Positions 7,135 through 15,830 are shown, counted from the first letter of the stretch. The stretch: 64,000 nt of DNA from Novosphingobium sp. KCTC 2891 (GCF_025938155.1 NZ_JAPCZG010000014.1:1-64000), one strand, 5' to 3'. Numbers and translations are program-made. Notes: generated from the sequence alone by a model not told the origin.

Positions 7135-9339
7135 TCAGCCGATGATCTTGCGCGCGCGGTAGTCGGCAATCTCGTCGACGGTGAAGCCCATCTCCTGCAT
7201 GATCTGATCGGTATGCTGGCCGATCATCGGGCAGGCGCGCTCGATCGCCAACTCCGTATCGCCGAAATCCCACATCTCGCCCGGCTGCTCGATCTCACCA
7301 TAGAGCGGCTGCGTAACGACCGAGACAAGACCCAACTCGCGGTTGAGCGGATCATCGAAGAAGCGGTTCATGGCATCCTCGAACGTCACCGCATCGGCCG
7401 GAACCCCTGCCATCTCCAACGCCGCCAGCAGGTCCTGTGCGGGCATCGCCCGCGCCGCCGCCTCGAACCCTGCCTCGTCCTCGCCCAGCACCAACCGCAC
7501 CCCCGCGCGCTCTTCAGGCGCATGGGCGGCCAGCGCAATCCAGTTGTCGTCACTGCCCTGGTAGATCCGGTGATACGGTCCAAACCCGGTCTGGTCGCTG
7601 GTCAGGTGGCAGGTCTCTGTCAGGCTGCCATCGGCCCGGATCAGCACCTCGCCCTGGCAGAACGCCGATATCCCCAACATCGAGGTGTGGATACCATAAC
7701 CCCGGTCGCCCGCGCGCCGCGCATAGACCGCCGCCATCGTCGCAACGAGGCAACTGTGTGCCGAGAGGATGTCCATCGTGCCGGGGCGGTTGAACACCGG
7801 GCGATTGCCCTCACCGGCGTTCTCGAACTCCCACCCGGCGAGCGCGTTGAAGATCGAATCATAGCCCGGCCAATTGCCTTGGTGCCCGCGCTGGCCATAG
7901 GCGCTGACATAGGAGAACGCGATGTCGGGATTATAGCGGCGCACGCCCGCTTCGCTCAGTCCCAGTTTGTCCGCGCCCTTGGGCCGCATGTTGTGGTGCA
8001 GCGCCTCGGCCCATTTCACCAGCCGTTCCAGAATCGGCTGGGCTTCGGGCTGCGTAAGGTCGAGTGCGATCGACCGCTTCGAGCGCGCCGCGCACTGGTA
8101 ATACCGGTGCATGAAGCGCAGCCGGTCACCGGTCAGCGCCTCGACCTTGATCACGTCCGCGCCCATGTCGCCCATCAGCGAAGGCCCCATCGGTCCTGCC
8201 AGGAACATGCCGAGGTCGAGCACGCGCACGCCTTGGAGCGGATGCGCGGGTTGCGCGCCCGCGCCCACCGGCGCCGCTGTGCCCGCCCAGCCTTCGCTGC
8301 CGCGCTCGCCGAGCCGCGGCGCCGGGTGCCCGGTCTTGAGCGGCGCATCGGTGTGGAATGGTGTGTTCGGCTGGATCGTGCGGCCCATGTCCGGATCGTC
8401 GATCTCAACCACGAAGCCCTGCAACGCCGCCTCGGGATGCCGCAAAACACCCCCCAGCGACTCGGCCGGTTCTACCGCGACATCGAGCGCGCGCAAGTCC
8501 GCCAGCCACGCCTCCAACGGACGCTGCCTGAACGCTTCGATCACGCCTGCCGGGGTATCGATCTCGAACCCTTCGGCCATGACCTCCCACATCGTCGGCA
8601 GCGATGCGAAGTCGAACTGCTGCGTCGGGTCCATCATCTGCAACCAGCGCCCGTCCTGACACTGGAATAGCTGGATCGCGGTCGGACGCGCGGCCAAAGG
8701 GTACGTGACGGGATTGGGCATCGGCCCTGCCGAATTGCGCGCCCAGACCATCGGGAGCTTCGACAGGAAGCCCTGCAGCAAAGAAGTATGCGCCGCGCCG
8801 CCATTACCCGATTGCAGCCGCATCACCAGCCGCGCGAGAATACCCGCAGCCGCGAGATGCGCCGCAGCCCAACTGCCCGCGCGATAGCGATAGACGATCG
8901 GCCCTGCCCGGTGTCCGTCGTTCTCGTAAAGCACGCCCAGCCGGGCCGCGACAAGCAGCTCGTCGTCCGAGCGCTCGACGTCCGGATGGCGTTGCGGGCT
9001 ACCGGTGATCGCACAGGCGACCAACCGCGGGAAGCGCTGCGCCAGTCGCGCATCGTCGAGTCCGCGCAGCCTCGCCCGGGCCGGCGAGAACTGGTGCAGC
9101 ACCACGTCCGCACCCGCCAGCACGGCGTCGAGTTCATCGCGTCCCTCATGGGTGTCAAGATCAAGCACGAGGCTGCGCTTGGCGCGGTTCCAGTTGGCGA
9201 ACGGCGCGGTGCCCCGTGCCGGATCGCCGCCGGGACGCTCGATCTTGAGCACGTCGGCGCCAAGCTCGCACAGCAGCAACCCTGCCACCTGCACCGCCAT
9301 GCCCTCACCGATCTCGACGATGCGCAACTGGTTAAGCAT
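7135..9339 (-). CDS. Tandem (two-domain) family III CoA-transferase, CaiB/BaiF type
   Basis: This 734-residue protein contains two complete CaiB/BaiF-like halves. The first (about 1-330) opens LRIVEIGEGMAVQVAGLLLC and has an acidic catalytic-type segment ERSDDELLVAARLG. The second (about 367-734) opens GVRVLDLGMFLAGPMGPSLM and has PGYDSIFNALAG with the expected catalytic Asp at about 494. Family III enzymes move CoA between acids via an aspartyl intermediate and are usually dimers of about 400-residue chains, so this is a fused intramolecular dimer. It lies 15 bases after the DUF35 gene. It may supply or exchange CoA for the same acid handled by the adjoining ligase. Confidence 0.88.
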   Translation of the reverse strand: MLNQLRIVEIGEGMAVQVAGLLLCELGADVLKIERPGGDPARGTAPFANWNRAKRSLVLDLDTHEGRDELDAVLAGADVVLHQFSPARARLRGLDDARLAQRFPRLVACAITGSPQRHPDVERSDDELLVAARLGVLYENDGHRAGPIVYRYRAGSWAAAHLAAAGILARLVMRLQSGNGGAAHTSLLQGFLSKLPMVWARNSAGPMPNPVTYPLAARPTAIQLFQCQDGRWLQMMDPTQQFDFASLPTMWEVMAEGFEIDTPAGVIEAFRQRPLEAWLADLRALDVAVEPAESLGGVLRHPEAALQGFVVEIDDPDMGRTIQPNTPFHTDAPLKTGHPAPRLGERGSEGWAGTAAPVGAGAQPAHPLQGVRVLDLGMFLAGPMGPSLMGDMGADVIKVEALTGDRLRFMHRYYQCAARSKRSIALDLTQPEAQPILERLVKWAEALHHNMRPKGADKLGLSEAGVRRYNPDIAFSYVSAYGQRGHQGNWPGYDSIFNALAGWEFENAGEGNRPVFNRPGTMDILSAHSCLVATMAAVYARRAGDRGYGIHTSMLGISAFCQGEVLIRADGSLTETCHLTSDQTGFGPYHRIYQGSDDNWIALAAHAPEERAGVRLVLGEDEAGFEAAARAMPAQDLLAALEMAGVPADAVTFEDAMNRFFDDPLNRELGLVSVVTQPLYGEIEQPGEMWDFGDTELAIERACPMIGQHTDQIMQEMGFTVDEIADYRARKIIG

Positions 9340-9354
9340 TTCAGGCGCGCTCCT

Positions 9355-9795
9355 TCAGGCCTTGCGGAAGTTGGGAAGGACCCAGCCGTCCTGGATCTCG
9401 GTCCATTCGACCGCGACCTTCATGCCGATATGCACGTCCTCGGCATTGCAGCCGGTGACATTGGCGTTGAGCCGCGCGCCCGGCGCGCCATCAAGGTCGA
9501 CGACGATCGGCACGTAGATGTACTCTTCACCGTTCGCCGGGTTCTTGTTGCACACGACATAACTGAACACCGTGCCCGTGCCCGGAAGCTCGGGCCACAA
9601 GACGTCCGTGCTCGAACATTCGGGGCAATAGGGCGACGGCGGCATGCGGAAGTGCCCGCAAGCGCCGCACTGGCACGCGGTCAGCCGGTGCGCCTTGGCC
9701 GCTTCCCAGAAAGGCTCCGTGTTGGGATTGGTAGTGATGCGAATCTGCTCCCCCGGCAGCAACTTGGCCGGGCCGTACTTGGTGGGCTGGCTCAT
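9355..9795 (-). CDS. DUF35 OB-fold protein with zinc ribbon, partner of the adjacent thiolase-like protein
   Basis: This 146-residue DUF35 protein has a rubredoxin-like zinc ribbon near residues 43-60 (CGAC then CPEC) followed by an OB-fold with the typical GTGTVFSYVV and PIVVDLDGAPGARL strands. In steroid side-chain degradation a DUF35 domain (ChsH2) binds the thiolase-like aldolase Ltp2. Here the gene ends three bases before the thiolase-like gene's reading frame region (9798), and the two are clearly cotranscribed. The most likely job is to complete an acyl-CoA retro-aldolase or thiolase complex. Confidence 0.88.
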   Translation of the reverse strand: MSQPTKYGPAKLLPGEQIRITTNPNTEPFWEAAKAHRLTACQCGACGHFRMPPSPYCPECSSTDVLWPELPGTGTVFSYVVCNKNPANGEEYIYVPIVVDLDGAPGARLNANVTGCNAEDVHIGMKVAVEWTEIQDGWVLPNFRKA

Positions 9796-9797
9796 GG

Positions 9798-11015
9798 TCA
9801 GGCGCTCCTCAGGATCAGACTGGACACGGGCAACGAGGCAGGGCCGCCCGACACTAGCGCGAATTCCGCATCCTTGATCTGGTTGATCGCGGTGCCGCGC
9901 ACTTGCTCGACGCCCTCGACGATGTGGGTCATGCCGATGATGTAGGCTTCGTTGAGATTGCCGCCGTGGGTGTTGACCGGCACGCCGCCGTTGACCCCAC
10001 CCTGACTCGCCGCGTCATAGCGGATCTTGCCCGACAGCACGTAGTCGTTGCCTTCGCCCTTCTCGCAGAAACCGTAGTCCTCGAGCTGCATCAGCACCAT
10101 CGGGCTGAAGTGGTCGTAGATCAGCGCCACGTCCATGTCGTGGGCCTTGAGGCCCGATTGTGCCCACACCCGATCGGCGGTGAACTTGTGCCCCGAACTG
10201 GCAAAGTGCGGATCGGGCATCCCCATCCAGGCAAAGGCCCTGCCCCATTCACGCTGACCGCCGTGCGCGCAGGCGTGAACGACGGCGGGCTTGTGGCGAC
10301 AGTCCTTTGCGCGGTCCATCGTGGTGGTGATGACCGCGACCGCGCCATCGGTCTCGAGGCAGAAGTCGAGCCGCCGCAGCGGATCGGCCAGCATCACCGA
10401 GGCGTCGTATTCTTCCTTGCTCAGCGGCGCCTTGCGCACTGCCTTCGGCCGGTTGTGCGCATTGGCGCGAGTCGCCATGACGATCTCGCCGAAGGCATCC
10501 TGCGTCGTGCCATAAAGGTGCATGTGCCGCCGCGTCAGCATCGACATCAGGTGCCCCGGCCCGACCAGTCCCGACGGCTGGAGGAAGCTGTTTTCCGGGC
10601 TCGGGGCCGATGCGCCGAACACCACTCCCAGCCGATGCTGCGGCAATTGCTGCAGCGCCATCACCGTCACTGCATACTTGCAGTCTTCGTTGACCAGACC
10701 CGCCGTGGCCAGCCCGATCGCGCCGGGGCACCCGCCCCCGCCCGAGGTCAGCGTCGCCGAGAACGACACGTTGGGCATCCCCAGCGTTTCCATCAGCGAG
10801 GCGGTGTCGAACTTGTCGAGATAGCCCGCGCCCGCCGTCGAATAATAGGAAAAGCCGTCGATGTCCTTAATCGAGATGCCCGCATCGGCGCACGCTTTGA
10901 GGATGGCCTCGCCCGCCATGTCGTTGATCGTGCGCGGCCAGCTCTTGCCGCGGACGTAGTAGTCCGTGGCACCGACGCCGACGATCGCTGCCTTGTCTTG
11001 GTTGGCCCAGGCCAT
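9798..11015 (-). CDS. Thiolase-like (SCPx/Ltp2-type) protein, probable acyl-CoA aldolase or thiolase
   Basis: This 405-residue thiolase-superfamily protein begins MAWANQDKAAIVGVGATDYY and has the C-terminal VNTHGGNLNEAYIIGM motif and LIYDHFSPMVLMQLEDYGFC. The usual nucleophile loop is replaced by LTSGGGGCPGAIG, so the standard N-terminal-domain catalytic Cys is not obvious. This is typical of the Ltp2 group, which cleaves beta-hydroxyacyl-CoA by retro-aldol reaction rather than thiolysis. The ATG at 11015 has AGGAGAGG upstream. It is the first gene of the 2145-11015 operon, followed by its DUF35 partner, and has an exact TTATATAACTAGGT site 33 bases upstream. Confidence 0.87.
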   Translation of the reverse strand: MAWANQDKAAIVGVGATDYYVRGKSWPRTINDMAGEAILKACADAGISIKDIDGFSYYSTAGAGYLDKFDTASLMETLGMPNVSFSATLTSGGGGCPGAIGLATAGLVNEDCKYAVTVMALQQLPQHRLGVVFGASAPSPENSFLQPSGLVGPGHLMSMLTRRHMHLYGTTQDAFGEIVMATRANAHNRPKAVRKAPLSKEEYDASVMLADPLRRLDFCLETDGAVAVITTTMDRAKDCRHKPAVVHACAHGGQREWGRAFAWMGMPDPHFASSGHKFTADRVWAQSGLKAHDMDVALIYDHFSPMVLMQLEDYGFCEKGEGNDYVLSGKIRYDAASQGGVNGGVPVNTHGGNLNEAYIIGMTHIVEGVEQVRGTAINQIKDAEFALVSGGPASLPVSSLILRSA

Positions 11016-11047
11016 GTTCCGCCTCTCCTGCGAATCCGGTTGGATAC

Positions 11048-11061
11048 TTATATAACTAGGT
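11048..11061 (-). promoter_or_regulatory. TTATATAACTAGGT motif (exact copy 2)
   Basis: Exact 14-mer 33 bases upstream of the thiolase-like gene (start 11015), the first gene of the large minus-strand operon. Its position relative to the start closely matches the copy at 5468. It lies in the 112-base gap that separates the operon from the hydrolase/flavin-reductase gene. Confidence 0.72.
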
Positions 11062-11127
11062 TTGATATGATTCGATGGAGCCGCTGTCCAGAGAATTGCG
11101 CACCCGCAGGTCCGCGCGGCTTTGCCC

Positions 11128-12348
11128 TCACGCCATGTGCAGGCGGCGGTACTTGCCCCGGAAATAGAGCAGCGGATCGCGGCGCGGCTCGAACTGCGCG
11201 CGCACAACTTCACCCACCAGCAGGAAGTGATCCCCCGCCTCGTGCACCGCATGTCGCCGACACTCGAACGAGCCGAGCGATCCGTCGAGCAGCGGCATCC
11301 CCGTCTCGCCGGACTGCCATGCGGTCGCGGCAAAGCGGTCTTCGCCCTTGCCCGCAAACCGGTTCGAGGCTGGCTGCTGGCTGGTCTGGAGCACGTTGAC
11401 CGCGAAATGCTCCGCATCGCGCAGTATCGATGCCGAGCGGGCATTGTTGGCAAGGCACACCAACAGCAGCGGCGGATCGAGCGACACCGACGTGAAGCTG
11501 TTCGCCGTAAGCCCCACCGGCGTGCCATCTGCCGCCCGCGAGGTGACGATGGTGATGCCGGTGGCAAAGCAACCCATCGCATCGCGCAGCGTGCGCGCAT
11601 CAGACCCGGCGCGGAATTCGGCGGCGGCGCGTGGCTGCTTGCGCTCGAGGAAATCCAGCAGGTGGGCGAGCATCGCCTCGGTGCGATCTGTCACGACCAG
11701 TAGGTCGGCGTCCTCAACCTCGACAATTTCGGCCTGCGGCAGCGCCGCGTCGAACTGGGCCGTTCCGTCCGCGCGCCGCACCCACGAGATCGCGCCGCGC
11801 AGCACCATGGTGGGTAGCGCAAGGCCCGGGGCAGATTCGAGCAGCCGGTCGCCGACATCGACCAGGTCCATAGCGCCGATCACGCGCGGATCCCACGCCG
11901 CGTGCTGTTGCGGCTGGACCTTCCGCAGCCGCTCGCCGATCTGGTGCGCGGTGGCCGGATCGCTGCGCACCGGCATATCGACCAGCACCAGCCCGGCCGC
12001 GAGGTTGGCGGCGTCGGTCGACAGCGCCAGCGCGGCGATCCAGCCGCCCAGCGTCGATGCCACCACCACGGGCCGCGACCCCATCTGCGCCAGCACCGAG
12101 CGCAAGTCCTCGACATAGGCGGCCATGTCATAGCGCCCGTCGGCAGGCCATTCGCTGCCACCGTGCCCCCGCAGGTCGAGGCTGAACACCCGCCGCCCCG
12201 CCTGCACCAGCGCATCGCTTACCGTCGCCCAAACCGCGCGCGTCTGGCCCGCGCCATGGACCAGCAGGATCGCCGGATCATGTTCGTCGCCCGCCACATC
12301 GGCTTCCAGCGCCACGCCGCCAAAGCCCTTGAATCCGACCACGCTCAT
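11128..12348 (-). CDS. Fusion of a degenerate alpha/beta-hydrolase and a flavin reductase
   Basis: This 406-residue chain has two domains. Residues about 1-238 are an alpha/beta-hydrolase (HGAGQTRAVW oxyanion loop, LDLRGHGGS). The nucleophile elbow reads VVASTLGGW, so Thr99 stands where Ser is expected, and the late segment VEDADLLVVTD has Leu216 where the catalytic His is expected. Residues about 250-406 are a flavin reductase of the HpaC/HsaB type (DAMGCFATGITIVTS, LTANSFTSVSLDPPLLLVCL), which would supply reduced flavin to a partner monooxygenase. The ATG at 12348 overlaps the GntR gene's stop (ATGA). No obvious partner monooxygenase is nearby. The hydrolase half may be a binding or scaffold domain. 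Confidence 0.85.
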   Translation of the reverse strand: MSVVGFKGFGGVALEADVAGDEHDPAILLVHGAGQTRAVWATVSDALVQAGRRVFSLDLRGHGGSEWPADGRYDMAAYVEDLRSVLAQMGSRPVVVASTLGGWIAALALSTDAANLAAGLVLVDMPVRSDPATAHQIGERLRKVQPQQHAAWDPRVIGAMDLVDVGDRLLESAPGLALPTMVLRGAISWVRRADGTAQFDAALPQAEIVEVEDADLLVVTDRTEAMLAHLLDFLERKQPRAAAEFRAGSDARTLRDAMGCFATGITIVTSRAADGTPVGLTANSFTSVSLDPPLLLVCLANNARSASILRDAEHFAVNVLQTSQQPASNRFAGKGEDRFAATAWQSGETGMPLLDGSLGSFECRRHAVHEAGDHFLLVGEVVRAQFEPRRDPLLYFRGKYRRLHMA

Positions 12349-13046
12349 GCGCTTTCTCCCTGCAATTGCTCGATCCAGCCCAGCACCGAGGCCGAGCGCC
12401 GCTTCATCATCACGCGCGCCACGTCGGCATCGCGCTCCAGTATCGCCTGGCACAGTTGCCGCTGCAGCCGCCGCGCCACCGCGCGATGATCGGCGTCGCG
12501 GTAGAGCCCGACCCGCTGCTCCTCCATCCCGAACGAAAAGCCGATCGCCATGACCAGTTCGATCGCCGGATTGCCGCTCATCCGGGCGATCAACGACACG
12601 AGGTCGCCCTCGGCCTTGATGATCGCGGCCGGTGTGTCGTTGTCCTCGATCCTGCCGACAAAGGCCTTGAGCTGGTCGCGCAGACCGGCATCCTCGCAAC
12701 CGCAGGCGAGCGCCGACGCCTCCTCCGAAACCTGTCGGCTGACCAGAAGGATGTCTGCCAACGTCGCACCGCGCAACCGCAGGTAGCGGGCCAGCGTGCG
12801 AATTGCGTCCTGCGCATCGGGGCGCGTGGCATAGAAACCACCCCTGATCCCGCGGCGCACGCTGATCAGGCGATCGTTCTCGGCGATCTTGGCCGCCTGG
12901 CGCAGCGTCGGCCGGCTAACCCTGAGCTTCCCCAGCAATTCATCCTCGCCGCCGAGGAACGCGCCGTCTTCGGCATCCATGCTGAGCCGCGCGAGTTCGT
13001 GCGCGGTCCGCGCGACAAGTGTTTCGGATGGGACGGTTTGCCGCAT
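12345..13046 (-). CDS. GntR-family transcriptional regulator (FadR/FCD-like)
   Basis: This 233-residue regulator has an N-terminal winged helix (EDELLGKLRVSRPTLRQAAK, then VRRGIRGGFYATRP) and a helical effector domain of about 150 residues of the FCD kind, as in FadR-type regulators that sense organic acids or acyl-CoAs. The N-terminal region is slightly unlike standard GntR, lacking the usual LxxxIRxG lead. The ATG at 13046 has a GGGGAG site. The gene is divergent from the amidohydrolase at 13165 with an exact TTATATAACTAGGT site in between, and is translationally coupled to the fusion gene downstream. It is a leading candidate reader of that motif, which would then be autoregulatory. Confidence 0.85.
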   Translation of the reverse strand: MRQTVPSETLVARTAHELARLSMDAEDGAFLGGEDELLGKLRVSRPTLRQAAKIAENDRLISVRRGIRGGFYATRPDAQDAIRTLARYLRLRGATLADILLVSRQVSEEASALACGCEDAGLRDQLKAFVGRIEDNDTPAAIIKAEGDLVSLIARMSGNPAIELVMAIGFSFGMEEQRVGLYRDADHRAVARRLQRQLCQAILERDADVARVMMKRRSASVLGWIEQLQGESA

Positions 13047-13115
13047 ATCTCTCCCCTTAGAGATACCTTTTTATAGCTTACAGAGCAAACTGTCCAGCCA
13101 GACCCTTGCCTTGAC

Positions 13116-13129
13116 TTATATAACTAGGT
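13116..13129 (+). promoter_or_regulatory. TTATATAACTAGGT motif (exact copy 3), divergent promoter region
   Basis: Exact 14-mer between the GntR gene (start 13046, minus) and the amidohydrolase gene (start 13165, plus), followed by ATCTTT. It is 35 bases upstream of the plus-strand start and 70 bases from the regulator start. TTGACT at 13111-13116 overlaps its left edge. A regulator bound here could control both directions. Confidence 0.72.
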
Positions 13130-13164
13130 ATCTTTGCCCCATAAGACGACTCGGGAGAATGACG

Positions 13165-14283
13165 ATGAAGCCTTTCGTTTTCAGCGCGGACAGCCATGTG
13201 ATGGAGCCGCCGTCGATCTTTCTCGATGGCCTGCCCGCCAGCCTCAAGCAGCACGCGATTCACAGCCGCAAGGAAGGCGAGTTCCTGATCACCGGCACCG
13301 CCGACAAGATCATCTACCGTCTGCGCGTCGGCCAGCACCGCGAGAAGGCGCTCGGCGACAACGAGCGCAAGGGCATACGCGAGATCCCCGGCCGTCTCGA
13401 GGACATGGAACTCGAAGGCATCGACGCCGAAATCTGCTTCCCCAGCCTCGGCCTATGGCTCTACGCGCTCGACAACGCCGATGCCGAAGCGGCCTCCGCG
13501 CGGCTCTACAACGACTGGAACGACGCATTCCTCGGAGGCCACCCCCACCGCTTCGTGCGCTGCGGAATGCTGCCGGTGCTCGATTTCGCCAACACCGTGG
13601 CCGAGCTGGAATACCTCGCTGCCAAGGGCTTCACCGCCGCGATGCTGCCCGCGGTCAGCCCGCCCAACCTGCCCAAATACAACGACCCGCAATGGGACGT
13701 GGTCTTCGCCAAGGGCGCGCAGCTGGGCATCGTGTTCGTCATGCACACCGGTACCGGACTTGAATCGGTGGTGGTCGAGCGTGGCCCCGGCGCCGGGATC
13801 ATCAACTATTCCAACCAGATGATGGATGCCTGCACCAGCGCGATGTACCTGGTTGCCGGCGGCGTGCTCGATCGCAACCCCGGCGCGCGCGTTGCCTTCA
13901 TCGAAAGCGGCGCGAGCTGGCTCGTGGCGCTGGCCGAGCGTATGGACGAAGTCTGCGAGGCGCACGCCAACTTCGTGTTCCCCAAGCTCAGCCGCAAGCC
14001 CAGCCAGATCATCGACGACCAGGTCTGGGCGAGCTTTCAGCACGACCGCGCCTGCATCACCGCCGCCGCTGCCGGCCTGCCAGGTGCCAAGAACGTGATG
14101 TGGGGTTCGGACTACCCCCACGCCGAAGGCACCTTCCCGATCAGCCGCCCGATCCAGGAGCAGCTGTTCGAGAACCTCGCCGTACCCGAAGCCGTGCGTG
14201 CCGAGATCCTCGGCCTCAACGCTGCGCGGCTGTTCCGGATCGATCCGGTTGTCCACACCAGCGAAGTCGGCCAGGCCGCCTGA
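13165..14283 (+). CDS. Amidohydrolase family 2 protein (ACMSD/LigW-like)
   Basis: This 372-residue metal-dependent hydrolase/decarboxylase of the amidohydrolase_2 family starts MKPFVFSADSHVMEPPSIF. Likely metal or active-site residues are in DSHVMEP, FVMHTGTG and WGSDYPHAEGTFP (late Asp-Tyr-Pro-His). This family includes decarboxylases, lactonases and hydratases acting on ring or ring-derived acids. An ATG at 13159 is also in frame, but the GGGAG site is well spaced only for 13165. It is followed by a paralogous gene at 14504 and headed by a TTATATAACTAGGT site. The reaction is unknown; in related clusters these proteins often accompany CoA-ring metabolism. Confidence 0.85.
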   Translation: MKPFVFSADSHVMEPPSIFLDGLPASLKQHAIHSRKEGEFLITGTADKIIYRLRVGQHREKALGDNERKGIREIPGRLEDMELEGIDAEICFPSLGLWLYALDNADAEAASARLYNDWNDAFLGGHPHRFVRCGMLPVLDFANTVAELEYLAAKGFTAAMLPAVSPPNLPKYNDPQWDVVFAKGAQLGIVFVMHTGTGLESVVVERGPGAGIINYSNQMMDACTSAMYLVAGGVLDRNPGARVAFIESGASWLVALAERMDEVCEAHANFVFPKLSRKPSQIIDDQVWASFQHDRACITAAAAGLPGAKNVMWGSDYPHAEGTFPISRPIQEQLFENLAVPEAVRAEILGLNAARLFRIDPVVHTSEVGQAA

Positions 14284-14339
14284 TACCTCCCGCCTGACGA
14301 TGCCAGCCTGACACCCTCGGCTTGGCACTCCAGACCTGG

Positions 14340-14375
14340 CCGGTCCGTTCTTTGCAGCGGGCCGGTCATTTTTTA
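14340..14375 (+). terminator. Probable intrinsic terminator after the first amidohydrolase
   Basis: An eight-pair stem CCGGTCCG/CGGGCCGG (one G-T pair) with a ten-base loop at 14340-14365 is followed by a run of T (TCATTTTTTAT). It lies 57 bases after the stop at 14283 and would separate the two amidohydrolase genes, at least partly. Confidence 0.65.
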
Positions 14376-14503
14376 TAGATATCTTTAATTTCGCGAAATT
14401 CCCAAATTTCCCGCCTGTTTGCGCTTTATCAATTCTAAACAGGCATCTCTTTAATAACATCCTCTCGACCGGCGCGAAGGCCGCCGGAAACCGGAGGAAT
14501 GCC

Positions 14504-15718
14504 ATGACCGACCACAACCGCCCATTCGTCTTCAGCTGCGACGCCCACGTCGCCGAGCCCGCCGACCTGTTTGCCAAGGCGATGCCCGATCACCTCCAGC
14601 AGTTCGTGATCCATTCCGAGGCCGACGGCGACATCCGCATCACCCGCATCGGCGAGCAGGTGATCCTCAAGATCCACACCAACTTCCATGCCCACAAGAC
14701 CGGCGAAGGCGATGCCGCGTTCAACGCGCAGGCCGCCGACCGATCCTGCACCGATGCGCGCGACAATTTCGTGTCCGACTGCGCGGTCGACACCAAGCGC
14801 CGCGGCGCGCGCGATCTCGAACTGCGGCTGGCCGACATGGACCGCGACGGTGTCGATGCTGAGCTGGTGTTCCCCTCGCTGGGGCTGATGCTGCCGCGCA
14901 TCGCCGATCGCGAGGGCCAGGCCACCGCCTGCCGCATCTGGAACGACTGGGCGTGGGACTATTGCGCGCCCGCCCGCGACCGCCTGATCCCCGCCGCGAT
15001 GATCCCGTGCATCGATTTCGAGGACGCGCTGGCCGAATGCCGCCGCGCCGCCGACAAGGGTTTTGCCGCGTTCTGCCTGTGGGAAGGCCTCAACAACTAC
15101 AACGACCCGCGCTGGGATCCGATCTTCGCGCTCGCGGGCGAGCTCGGCATCCCGCTGGTGTTCCACACCGGGGTGGGCGACATCAACATCCGCGCGCTCA
15201 AAGGCCCCGGCGGCGCGCTGTTCAACTACACCCGCCAGATGAACGACGCGGTCGACGTGATCACGCAACTCGTCGCCGGCGGCGTGCTCGATCGCAACCC
15301 GAACGCGCACATCCTGTTTGCCGAACACAGCGCAGGCTGGCTCTGGGGCCTCGCCGAGCGGATGGACGAGGTCTACAACGGCCACGCCCCGTCGATCAGC
15401 CCCAAGCTGTCGCGCCTGCCCAGCCGGATCGTGCGCGATCAGGTCCACTGCGCGCTGCAGAACGACGGCAACTCATCGATGGCGATCCGCAAGGGCGTCG
15501 GCATCGGTGCGCTGCTGTTCGCCACCGACTACCCCCACGCCGAGGGCACCTTCCCGTTCTCGCGGCAGGTGGTCGATACGATGGTCGCCGCCAACCCCGA
15601 CGTCACCACCGACGAACTGGTCGCAGTGCTCGGCGGCAACGCCGCCCGCCTGTTCGCCCGCGCCGGCCTCGACGCAAAAGTCGAAGCACGCCGCGCCCAA
15701 CTCCTCGCCGCCGCCTGA
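14504..15718 (+). CDS. Amidohydrolase family 2 protein, paralogue of the preceding gene
   Basis: This 404-residue amidohydrolase_2 protein begins MTDHNRPFVFSCDAHVAEPA. It shares FVFS-D-HV-EP at the N-terminus, VFHTGVGDI in the middle, AGGVLDRNPNAHILFAEHSA and the late ATDYPHAEGTFPFSR with its neighbour at 13165, so the two arose by duplication. It has about 30 extra residues, mostly in an N-terminal insertion. The ATG at 14504 has a GGAGG site. The 220-base upstream region contains a terminator and an AT-rich segment (14375-14460) that could hold its own promoter. Pairs like this may act as hetero-oligomers or on successive intermediates. Confidence 0.85.
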   Translation: MTDHNRPFVFSCDAHVAEPADLFAKAMPDHLQQFVIHSEADGDIRITRIGEQVILKIHTNFHAHKTGEGDAAFNAQAADRSCTDARDNFVSDCAVDTKRRGARDLELRLADMDRDGVDAELVFPSLGLMLPRIADREGQATACRIWNDWAWDYCAPARDRLIPAAMIPCIDFEDALAECRRAADKGFAAFCLWEGLNNYNDPRWDPIFALAGELGIPLVFHTGVGDINIRALKGPGGALFNYTRQMNDAVDVITQLVAGGVLDRNPNAHILFAEHSAGWLWGLAERMDEVYNGHAPSISPKLSRLPSRIVRDQVHCALQNDGNSSMAIRKGVGIGALLFATDYPHAEGTFPFSRQVVDTMVAANPDVTTDELVAVLGGNAARLFARAGLDAKVEARRAQLLAAA

Positions 15719-15728
15719 CGCACCCCAA

Positions 15729-15750
15729 CCCCTCCCGCTTGCGGGAGGGG
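15729..15750. repeat. REP-like palindrome
   Basis: Perfect inverted repeat CCCCTCCCGC-TT-GCGGGAGGGG immediately downstream of the second amidohydrolase. Palindromes of this sequence are common between genes in Sphingomonadales, and it may help 3'-end processing. It supports the taxonomic guess. Confidence 0.6.
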
Positions 15751-15830
15751 CAGCGAGGCTTACGAAGCCCAAGGCGGAGTTAGTCACAACGGGGTTGGCA
15801 GCCAACCCACACTCCCTCCAACCGCCAAAA

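Noticed and set aside
7087..8670. Long plus-strand frame of 527 residues opposite the tandem CoA-transferase
   Set aside because: Composition is Arg/His/Ala-rich shadow sequence; the minus-strand gene shows clear domains.
11128..12348. HsaD/HsaB steroid ring-degradation pair
   Set aside because: The hydrolase lacks the nucleophile Ser and His of a meta-cleavage hydrolase, and no extradiol dioxygenase is nearby.
12345..13046. GntR at 12345 as reader of the TGAC-N5 motif
   Set aside because: None of those sites lies near it; it sits next to the other motif instead.
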